Positions 8,971-14,434 of a DNA stretch of 14,936 nt are shown here, one piece after another (position 1 is the stretch's first letter; each line of letters opens with the position of its first letter). Where the stretch lies: positions 1-14,936 of the forward strand of contig JAFQRU010000108.1 of the NCBI GenBank assembly GCA_017409915.1, in the 5' to 3' direction. The notes under the pieces are model-generated. The model made no database searches and was not told the origin of the DNA. It was given only the letters and a program-made list of their open reading frames with translations. This DNA comes from Clostridia bacterium. GTDB lineage: Bacteria > Bacillota > Clostridia > Monoglobales > Monoglobaceae. The position numbers were made by a program, and so were the translations under genes.

Positions 8971-10269
8971 TTAAATTGTCAGGCTATCAATTTCAGAGAA
9001 GCTTCTTTGTGCAAACATTGAGGCTTTTTCTTTTTTGTCTTTAATCCTCATTCCCAAATCTTCAAAAATTCCAAAGTTAACATTCATAGGCTGGAAGTTT
9101 GCAACGGAGCCGGTTGAAATATAATTTGAAAGAGCTCCAAGGGCAGTCCTGTTACTGAACACGACTTCCTCTTTCCCCAGAAGCTTTCTCGCAATATTTA
9201 TTCCTGCAACCATTCCGGAAGAGGCTGATTCAATGTAGCCCTCAACACCGGTAATCTGCCCCGCAAAGTAAATTTTAGGGTATTTTCGCATGGAATAAGT
9301 GTTTGTAAGCAAATCGGGAGAGTTTATATAGGTGTTTCTGTGCATAACGCCATAACGGACGAATTCAGCGTTTTCAAGACCGGGAATCATACTGAAAACT
9401 CTTTTTTGCTCACCAAACTTTAAATGAGTCTGAAAACCAACAATATTAAAGAGAGTTCCGTTTGCGTTATCCTGCCTTAACTGAACAACGGCGTAGGGCC
9501 TTGAACTATCGTGAGGGTTTGTAAGACCAACCGGTTTTAAAGGGCCATAGCGCATGGTGTCTTCCCCTCGGTTTGCCATAATCTCAATTGGCATACACCC
9601 TTCAAAAACATTAGGGTTATCAATATCTCCGTGAAGTGGTGCCGCCTCGGCTTTTATAAGCTCATTCCAAAAGGCAAGATACTGTTCTTTATTCATAGGG
9701 CAGTTTATATAGTCATCTCCGCCTTTGCCGTATCTTGCTCCGCGAAAAGCTTTGCTCATATCAATACTTTCATAGGAAACAATAGGAGCTGCCGCATCAA
9801 AGAAATGGAGATATTCTTGACCTGTAAGCCTCTTGATTTCGGGAATTATTCCGTCTGAGGCAAGAGGACCGGTAGCAATTACCGTGTATTCATCTTCGTT
9901 AATCTCGGTAATTTCCCCCGATTTTACAGTTATTTTAGGGTTATTTTTAATCTTATCGGTTATCATTTTGGAAAAGCCATCTCGGTCAACAGCCAAAGCT
10001 CCCCCTGCGGGAACTTTTGTGGCATCGGCGCATTCCATAATTAAAGAGCCAATCTTTCTCATTTCTTCTTTTAAAAGGCCAACGGCATTTGCAATTCCGT
10101 CTGCGCGAAGGGAGTTACTGCAAACAAGCTCAGCAAAATCAGGACTTTTGTGGGCAGGACTATATTTTTGGGGTTTCATTTCCCAAAGCTCAACCTCGGC
10201 TCCTTGCTTTGCGATTTGCCATGCCGCTTCGCATCCGGCAAGACCGGCTCCAATTACTTTTATTTTCAT
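8971..10269 (-). CDS. trmFO: tRNA (uracil-54-C5)-methyltransferase TrmFO, folate/FAD-dependent
   Basis: TrmFO methylates U54 of the tRNA T-loop using 5,10-methylenetetrahydrofolate as carbon donor and FADH2 as reductant. The 432-residue length is normal. The FAD-binding GAGLAG (7-12) is at the N-terminus, followed by the family hallmark FAELVCSNSLRADG. C50 in CSNS and C225 in FEGCMPIE correspond to the two conserved cysteines of the B. subtilis enzyme. Further family landmarks are YINCPMNKEQY, GLTNPHDSSRPYAVVQLRQDN and the late GYIESASSGMVAGINIAR. The start is ATG at 10269, with AAGGAG at 10278-10283 in the - orientation. It is usually found next to topA; here topA lies 2 kb further on, on the same strand, with a + strand block in between. 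Confidence 0.97.
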   Translation of the reverse strand: MKIKVIGAGLAGCEAAWQIAKQGAEVELWEMKPQKYSPAHKSPDFAELVCSNSLRADGIANAVGLLKEEMRKIGSLIMECADATKVPAGGALAVDRDGFSKMITDKIKNNPKITVKSGEITEINEDEYTVIATGPLASDGIIPEIKRLTGQEYLHFFDAAAPIVSYESIDMSKAFRGARYGKGGDDYINCPMNKEQYLAFWNELIKAEAAPLHGDIDNPNVFEGCMPIEIMANRGEDTMRYGPLKPVGLTNPHDSSRPYAVVQLRQDNANGTLFNIVGFQTHLKFGEQKRVFSMIPGLENAEFVRYGVMHRNTYINSPDLLTNTYSMRKYPKIYFAGQITGVEGYIESASSGMVAGINIARKLLGKEEVVFSNRTALGALSNYISTGSVANFQPMNVNFGIFEDLGMRIKDKKEKASMFAQRSFSEIDSLTI

Positions 10270-10277
10270 AATATTTT

Positions 10278-10283
10278 CTCCTT
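10278..10283 (-). promoter_or_regulatory. trmFO ribosome binding site
   Basis: AAGGAG on the - strand, 8 bases before the trmFO ATG. It fixes the start at 10269, which gives the expected N-terminal MKIKVIGAGLAG. Confidence 0.85.
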
Positions 10284-10292
10284 AAAGGGTTT

Positions 10293-10299
10293 TTCGACA
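10293..10299. promoter_or_regulatory. Possible Spo0A box
   Basis: TTCGACA on the + strand is the exact complement of TGTCGAA, the Spo0A binding heptamer known from Bacillus and Clostridium. It lies just upstream of the -35 of the 10382 gene and inside the predicted trmFO leader. A single heptamer can occur by chance, and nothing here proves that the organism sporulates. Confidence 0.3.
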
Positions 10300-10304
10300 A
10301 AATA

Positions 10305-10334
10305 TTGGACTTTTGTATTTATTTGTGATATATT
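10305..10334 (+). promoter_or_regulatory. Promoter of the 10382 zinc-ribbon gene
   Basis: -35 TTGGAC (10305-10310), 18-base spacer, -10 TATATT (10329-10334) with TGTGA just before it (extended -10). The predicted transcription start, near 10341, gives a leader of about 40 bases. Confidence 0.65.
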
Positions 10335-10344
10335 AAGTATATCA
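10326..10344. repeat. 19-bp near-palindrome holding both divergent -10 boxes
   Basis: The sequence TGATATATTAAGTATATCA pairs with itself except for one mismatched position per arm around the centre. Each arm supplies an extended -10 box (TGATATATT on +, TGATATACT on -). It could be a symmetric bidirectional promoter core or an operator for a dimeric repressor; the sequence alone does not decide. Confidence 0.6.
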
Positions 10345-10364
10345 TATTTTTTGGATATAAGCAA
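10336..10364 (-). promoter_or_regulatory. Promoter of trmFO, back to back with the divergent promoter
   Basis: Read on the - strand: -35 TTGCTT (10364-10359), 17-base spacer, -10 TATACT (10341-10336) preceded by TGA (extended -10). The start point would be near 10329, giving a trmFO leader of about 60 bases. This -10 box abuts the + strand -10 box inside one near-palindrome. Confidence 0.65.
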
Positions 10365-10381
10365 GAATAAGAGGATATAAA

Positions 10382-10753
10382 ATGAGAGGTCCCTGGAAAA
10401 ATTTATATAAAGTTAAACTTAATAGGGTTAGTGGCGGAGATATTATCTGCGAAAACTGTAATAATGTTTTGGGGCATATTGAGCCGATGAACTATTCTTA
10501 CATAAAGATTGCCTTTGTCTGCAAATGTAAAAACATTGTAAAGGCTGAGCTTTACAGAGGGAAACGCCCGACACTTACTCATCCTGATAGAAAACTTTAT
10601 AACAAAGATGGAAAATATATTTGCCAAAGTTGTGAAACGCCATTGTTTTCTGTTAATGAAGAAAACGGTATAAGTTTTGCATTCAATGCGGTTTGCAAAT
10701 GCGGGGTTGAATACGATACTAAATTTAAGAACAAATGGCAAGACTTAGACTAA
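10382..10753 (+). CDS. Unrecognised protein with two tandem zinc-ribbon-like units
   Basis: I do not recognise this 123-residue, basic, probably cytosolic protein. It has no signal peptide or membrane segment. Eight cysteines fall in two identical patterns: C23-x2-C26-x20-C47-x-C49 and C81-x2-C84-x20-C105-x-C107. The units are offset by exactly 58 residues and share further positions: IC before each CxxC, a leucine four residues after it, and VCKC at each end. The natural reading is an internally duplicated treble-cleft or zinc-ribbon fold binding two Zn ions. Such domains often bind nucleic acid or serve as assembly modules, but no function is claimed. The ATG has GAGGA at 10371-10375 and its own promoter, and the gene is divergent from trmFO. 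No terminator separates it from the next gene. Confidence 0.75.
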   Translation: MRGPWKNLYKVKLNRVSGGDIICENCNNVLGHIEPMNYSYIKIAFVCKCKNIVKAELYRGKRPTLTHPDRKLYNKDGKYICQSCETPLFSVNEENGISFAFNAVCKCGVEYDTKFKNKWQDLD

Positions 10754-10757
10754 AATA

Positions 10758-10786
10758 TTGCATTTTATATTCAATTGGTATATAAT
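10758..10786 (+). promoter_or_regulatory. Promoter of the EPSP-synthase-like/aroQ pair
   Basis: -35 TTGCAT (10758-10763), 17-base spacer, consensus -10 TATAAT (10781-10786). It starts 5 bases after the stop of the preceding gene. Its position over codons 1-4 of an alternative upstream start (10775) argues that translation begins further down, at 10820. Confidence 0.8.
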
Positions 10787-10803
10787 AATAAAAAGCCTAA
10801 GAA

Positions 10804-10815
10804 AAGGAGAGGTGA
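10804..10815 (+). promoter_or_regulatory. Ribosome binding site deciding the start at 10820
   Basis: AAGGAGAGGTGA lies 4-10 bases before the ATG at 10820. An in-frame ATG at 10775 has no such site and lies inside the promoter. Confidence 0.8.
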
Positions 10816-10819
10816 GGGA

Positions 10820-11443
10820 ATGGATGTTCTTACAGTAAATCCTGGGATGCTTTATAAGACTGTTGATTTTGGCAAGTTTAAAAGCGAAGAGGAGAAGGAT
10901 TTTTTTGCAAGCCTTTTCCTTGTGGCAGGTGCCATTGGAAACGAAATTTCCTGCCAGAACATCGGATTCTTGGGCGAGAAAAGTTCTAAAATAATAGAAA
11001 TTATAAAAAGTGTTGGCGGAGAGATAGAAGAAAAAGAGGGACTTTTAAGAGCCAAGAAAAATGCCAATATGCGAGGAACAAACATTTCTTGCACAGGATA
11101 TGAAGATATTCTTCCGTTTATTGCGCTTTTATGTGCTTTTTGTATAGGGGAAAGCAGACTTACAGGCGTTAAGAATACAAAATATGTGTCGTTGCTCAGA
11201 GGAATAGCCGCCGAATTTTCTCACTTAGGCGTTTATACTAAGCAAACTGTGGACGGACTGATCATTCACGGTGGACAAGTTTTAAGAGGCGACGGTGCAT
11301 ATGTATGGAATAGCGCCCCACTTGCTATGGCTCTTTTAGTTGGAGCCTCCCGAAGCGAAGGAGAAATGCGAATTTGTGGCGTTTTGGAAATAGAAGAAGA
11401 TAAAAGATTTGAAAAACTTTTAAAGATTTTGATAGGAGAATAG
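10820..11443 (+). CDS. EPSP-synthase-like protein, half length, active site degenerate
   Basis: A 207-residue protein resembling the second half of 5-enolpyruvylshikimate-3-phosphate synthase (AroA). Residues 27-75 match the conserved stretch around the S-S-A-x-F-F and GG/GA-x-I-E motifs. Residues 94-101 (YEDILPFI) match PDxxP and keep the aspartate D96. Residues 119-152 align without gaps to the RxKESDR-to-DGLxIxGG region: K121 is kept, but ESDR is replaced by YVSL. Residues 164-172 match DHRxAMAL, but DHR is replaced by SAP (165-167). True AroA is about 430 residues and needs these residues, so catalysis is unlikely. No remnant of the first half lies upstream, where a different gene sits. 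The frame is intact with a strong ribosome site and promoter, which argues against a decaying pseudogene. The stop is 2 bases before aroQ. A structural or regulatory partner is possible; that is inference. Confidence 0.7.
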   Translation: MDVLTVNPGMLYKTVDFGKFKSEEEKDFFASLFLVAGAIGNEISCQNIGFLGEKSSKIIEIIKSVGGEIEEKEGLLRAKKNANMRGTNISCTGYEDILPFIALLCAFCIGESRLTGVKNTKYVSLLRGIAAEFSHLGVYTKQTVDGLIIHGGQVLRGDGAYVWNSAPLAMALLVGASRSEGEMRICGVLEIEEDKRFEKLLKILIGE

Positions 11444-11445
11444 AT

Positions 11446-11874
11446 ATGAAAATAATGGTAATAAATGGACCGAATCTTAATATGCTTGGAATCAGAGAGC
11501 CTGAGATATACGGAGATAAAACCTTTGCGGATTTGGAAAATATTATAGAAGAGCATGGGAAAGAAAAGGGTATTGAAATAACTTCCCTGCAAAGCAATTC
11601 CGAGGGAGAAATAATAGATTACATTCATTATGCCTACGGAAACTATGACGGAATAGTTATAAATCCGGGGGCGTACACCCATTACAGTTATGCGATCGCG
11701 GACGCAATTTCGGCGGTTTCAATCCCTACGGTTGAGGTTCATATAAGCGATATTAACAAAAGGGAAGAATTCAGAAAAATCTCCGTTACTAAGGCAGCTT
11801 GCGTTAAACAAATTTCAGGCCACGGCTTTGATGGATATTTAGAAGCAATTGATTTTCTTTGCCAGGATAAATAA
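11446..11874 (+). CDS. aroQ: Type II 3-dehydroquinate dehydratase
   Basis: AroQ dehydrates 3-dehydroquinate to 3-dehydroshikimate, the third step of the shikimate pathway; family members form cytosolic dodecamers. The 142 residues are full length. The N-terminal INGPNLNMLGIREPEIYG includes R17 and the catalytic Y22. QSNSEGEIID is next, then NPGAYTHYS (N73, H79), then EVHISDI (E97, H99 of the catalytic dyad) and the lid REEFR (R106, R110). All expected active-site residues are present. The start is ATG at 11446 with AGGAG at 11434-11438 inside the end of the preceding gene, so the two are likely translated together. No other shikimate gene apart from the degenerate AroA-like neighbour is in the window. 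Confidence 0.97.
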   Translation: MKIMVINGPNLNMLGIREPEIYGDKTFADLENIIEEHGKEKGIEITSLQSNSEGEIIDYIHYAYGNYDGIVINPGAYTHYSYAIADAISAVSIPTVEVHISDINKREEFRKISVTKAACVKQISGHGFDGYLEAIDFLCQDK

Positions 11875-11898
11875 ATTCTAAAAAATTTCAAAAAACCC

Positions 11899-11927
11899 TT
11901 GCAATTGTCATTTTTTTGTGATATACT
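11899..11927 (+). promoter_or_regulatory. Promoter of rpmE
   Basis: -35 TTGCAA (11899-11904), 17-base spacer, -10 TATACT (11922-11927) preceded by TGTGA (extended -10). The predicted leader is about 40 bases. I see no L31 leader structure or Zur-like site in it. Confidence 0.8.
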
Positions 11928-11963
11928 ATATTAGCTATTGAAGTTAATAACACTCTAAAGAAA

Positions 11964-11970
11964 GAGGTGA
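11964..11970 (+). promoter_or_regulatory. rpmE ribosome binding site
   Basis: GAGGTGA, 5 bases before the ATG at 11976. The GTG at 11967 that would extend the frame by three codons is part of this site, so it is not the start. Confidence 0.85.
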
Positions 11971-11975
11971 AAATA

Positions 11976-12182
11976 ATGAAAGCAGGAATACATCCAGATT
12001 ACAAAGAGACAGTTATCAGATGTGCTTGTGGTAATGTTATAGAAACAGGTTCAACAAAGGAGAATATTTCAATCGAAATTTGCTCTGCTTGTCACCCTTT
12101 CTATACAGGTAAGCAGAAGTTAGTTGATACCGGTGGTCGTGTTGACAAATTTAGAAAGCGTTTTGGTCTTGAAGAGAAATAA
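11976..12182 (+). CDS. rpmE: 50S ribosomal protein L31, zinc-binding form
   Basis: L31 is a small protein of the large ribosomal subunit that bridges to the small subunit. The 68 residues show the family signature: MKAGIHPDYKE at the start, then C16-x-C18 and C36-x2-C39, which bind one zinc ion, followed by HPFYTGKQKLVDTGGRVDKFRKRFG. The cysteines mark the zinc-dependent type rather than the cysteine-free type expressed under zinc limitation. The gene has its own promoter and terminator, so it can be transcribed independently of aroQ upstream. rho and prfA, frequent neighbours of rpmE, are not adjacent. Confidence 0.98.
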   Translation: MKAGIHPDYKETVIRCACGNVIETGSTKENISIEICSACHPFYTGKQKLVDTGGRVDKFRKRFGLEEK

Positions 12183-12236
12183 TCTTAGGAACCAAATTTT
12201 GCGTGGATTGTTTTAAAATCAAAAATTACTACACTT

Positions 12237-12268
12237 ATAACAGAGCAGGGATGCTCTGTTATTTTTTT
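12237..12268 (+). terminator. Intrinsic terminator after rpmE
   Basis: A perfect 11-bp stem (ATAACAGAGCA, loop GGGA, TGCTCTGTTAT) is followed by a run of seven T. It lies 54 bases after the rpmE stop; those 54 bases show no gene or other structure. Confidence 0.93.
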
Positions 12269-12274
12269 ACATAC

Positions 12275-12307
12275 AAAAAACGCATCTGTAATTTACAGAT
12301 GCGTTTT
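12275..12307 (-). terminator. Intrinsic terminator after topA
   Basis: Arms 12277-12289 (AAAACGCATCTGT) and 12295-12307 (ACAGATGCGTTTT) form a 13-bp stem around AATTT. Read on the - strand it follows the topA stop by 4 bases and continues into a T run from the A residues at 12275-12280. Confidence 0.88.
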
Positions 12308-12311
12308 AAAA

Positions 12312-14429
12312 CTATTTCTTTTTGGACGGGGTTGTTTCGTATTTGCAGTCTTCATTAAAGCAAACATGTTTTATTGGTCCTCTGCCACGGAAAGGTCTGC
12401 GCTTCATAAGAATGCTTCCGCACTCCGGACATTTCTCGTTTGTTGGCTCATCCCAAGAGATAAAGCAGGAAGTGCCGTTTTCGCAAGCGTAGTATGTTGC
12501 GCCCTTCTTGGATTTGCGGACCTGAACTTTTCCGCCACAGTTAGGGCAGGAAACATTAAGCTCAGGAGTGATTGATTTGGTATTTTTACATTCAGGGTAT
12601 CCGGGACAAGCCAGGAACTTTCCGAATCTGCCCTGTTTATAAACCATCATTCTGCCACACTTGTCGCAAGGGATATCTGAAACTTCATCTGCAATTTCAA
12701 TATTGCCGATTTTTTCTTCTGCCTCGGATAAAGTTTCTTTAAATGGACCGTAGAAATCATTTAAAACCTTAACCCACTTTGATTTTCCTTCTTCGATACT
12801 GTCAAGCTTTTCTTCCATATTGGCGGTAAAGCCAACATTAACGATATTTTCAAAGTTATCTGCCATAAGGTCTGTAACTATGTTGCCAAGCTCAGTTGGA
12901 TATAAGGACTTTCCTTCACGGGCAACATAACCACGACTTGTTATTGTTATAATGGTTGGGTTATAGGTACTCGGTCTTCCAATTCCGTTTTCTTCCATAG
13001 CCTTAACCAGTGATGCTTCTGTATATCTTTGAGGAGGCTGAGTAAAATGCTGTTTTGGAGCAACTTCTTTAAAAGATAAGGTCTCGCCCTCAGAAACAGT
13101 TGGAATTTTTCCCTCTTTTTCTTCTTCAAAATCCTTACCCTCGATATATAGAGCCGTAAAACCATCAAACTTAACGGCAGAGCCGGTTGCCACAAGGGTG
13201 TGTTTGTTATTTGCAGTTATATCAATTTTAACTGTATCATATATTGCGCTTGACATCTGGCTAGCTAAGAATCTGTTCCAGATAAGTTTATAAAGTTTAT
13301 ACATATCAGGCTTTAATGAGTCCTTGATTGCCTCAGGGTTAAACTGCATAGATGTTGGTCTGATTGCTTCGTGAGCATCCTGAGCGCCTTTCTTTGTTTT
13401 ATAAAAGCGAGGAGTCTTTGGAACATATGCACTTCCGTAAGCGGAATCAATATATTTTCTGCACTCAGCCTGAGCATCAGCGGAAATTCTCAGCGAGTCA
13501 GTTCTCATATAGGTTATAAGACCAACCGCACCAGCGCCTTTGATGTTAACACCTTCATAAAGCTGTTGAGCTGCAAGCATAGTTCTCTTTGTTGTAAAGC
13601 CGAGCTTTCTTGATGCTTCCTGTTGCAGGGTACTTGTTGTAAAAGGAGGAGCAGGGTTGCGAAGTTTGGTGCTCTCTTGAATAGATGTTGCGATGTACTG
13701 GGCTGTTTCAAGCTCTTTTGCAATTTCAAGGGCGGTCTTTTCGTCGTTTATATCCGCCTTGCCTTTGCCTACAAGTCCCTGATATTTAGCAATAAAAGGA
13801 GTTTTTCCTTTGTTATTTGCAAGCTTAACATCAATTGTCCAGTATTCTTCTTCGTTAAAGGCGTTGATTTCTCTTTCACGGTCAACGATTAACTTTGTAA
13901 CAACAGACTGAACTCTACCTGCGCTAAGACCTTTTTTTACTTTTTTCCATAAGAGCGGGCTTATCTTATAGCCTACAATTCGGTCTAAAACACGGCGTGC
14001 TTGTTGAGAATCAACAAGGTCCATATCGATTGACCGTGGCTCACTGATTGCATTTTTAACCGCAGTTTTAGTGATTTCGTTAAATGTTATACGGCAAGCA
14101 GAACTTGCATCAATATCCAATAAATTTGCAAGATGCCAGGAAATGGCTTCTCCTTCACGGTCAGGGTCGGCTGCGAGGAAAACCTTTGCAGAGTTTTTTG
14201 CTTCTTTTTTAAGTTTTGTGATAAGGTCGCCCTTTCCTCTGATAGTTATATAGTGAGGTTCAAAGTTGTTGTCAATATCAATTCCAATCTGGCTTTTTGG
14301 TAAATCACGGAGATGTCCCATAGAGGCCAAAACATTATAGTTTGTCCCTAAGTATTTTTTAATAGTTGTTGCTTTAGCAGGAGACTCAACGATGATTAGT
14401 GTTTTTTTCTTTGTAGTTGTTTCTGCCAC
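12312..14429 (-). CDS. topA: DNA topoisomerase I (type IA)
   Basis: TopA relaxes negative supercoils by cutting one strand through a 5'-phosphotyrosine link. The 705-residue length is normal. The N-terminal TOPRIM domain has the catalytic glutamate E15 in IIVESPAKA and the Mg-binding D88-x-D90-x-E92 in DPDREGE. The active-site tyrosine is Y307 in GLITYMRTDS, and FTTSTLQQEASRKLGF marks the DNA gate. The C-terminus carries three Cys4 zinc ribbons (starting CDKCGRMM, CPNCGGKV and CPECGSIL), followed by a lysine tail. The start is GTG at 14429, placed 7 bases after a full AAGGAGGT site. The gene is coupled to dprA, 5 bases upstream, and ends in its own terminator. Confidence 0.98.
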   Translation of the reverse strand: MAETTTKKKTLIIVESPAKATTIKKYLGTNYNVLASMGHLRDLPKSQIGIDIDNNFEPHYITIRGKGDLITKLKKEAKNSAKVFLAADPDREGEAISWHLANLLDIDASSACRITFNEITKTAVKNAISEPRSIDMDLVDSQQARRVLDRIVGYKISPLLWKKVKKGLSAGRVQSVVTKLIVDREREINAFNEEEYWTIDVKLANNKGKTPFIAKYQGLVGKGKADINDEKTALEIAKELETAQYIATSIQESTKLRNPAPPFTTSTLQQEASRKLGFTTKRTMLAAQQLYEGVNIKGAGAVGLITYMRTDSLRISADAQAECRKYIDSAYGSAYVPKTPRFYKTKKGAQDAHEAIRPTSMQFNPEAIKDSLKPDMYKLYKLIWNRFLASQMSSAIYDTVKIDITANNKHTLVATGSAVKFDGFTALYIEGKDFEEEKEGKIPTVSEGETLSFKEVAPKQHFTQPPQRYTEASLVKAMEENGIGRPSTYNPTIITITSRGYVAREGKSLYPTELGNIVTDLMADNFENIVNVGFTANMEEKLDSIEEGKSKWVKVLNDFYGPFKETLSEAEEKIGNIEIADEVSDIPCDKCGRMMVYKQGRFGKFLACPGYPECKNTKSITPELNVSCPNCGGKVQVRKSKKGATYYACENGTSCFISWDEPTNEKCPECGSILMKRRPFRGRGPIKHVCFNEDCKYETTPSKKK

Positions 14430-14434
14430 AATAA

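Noticed and set aside
9833..10285. 150-residue + strand frame opposite trmFO
   Set aside because: It is a shadow of the conserved TrmFO N-terminus, with no promoter or ribosome site.
10775..10819. Upstream in-frame ATG extending the AroA-like protein by 15 residues
   Set aside because: It overlaps the consensus -10 TATAAT and has no ribosome site, whereas the ATG at 10820 has an excellent one and begins at the expected homology.
11875..11898. Possible weak hairpin (AAATT...AATTT) between aroQ and rpmE as a terminator
   Set aside because: The stem is only five A/T pairs with no T run, so read-through into rpmE is more likely than termination.
11967..11975. GTG start giving L31 three extra residues
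   Set aside because: The GTG is part of the ribosome binding site, and L31 proteins begin MKxGIHP, matching the ATG at 11976.
12183..12236. Possible small RNA or short gene after rpmE
   Set aside because: No start with a ribosome site, no promoter and no secondary structure; it reads as the rpmE 3' untranslated region.
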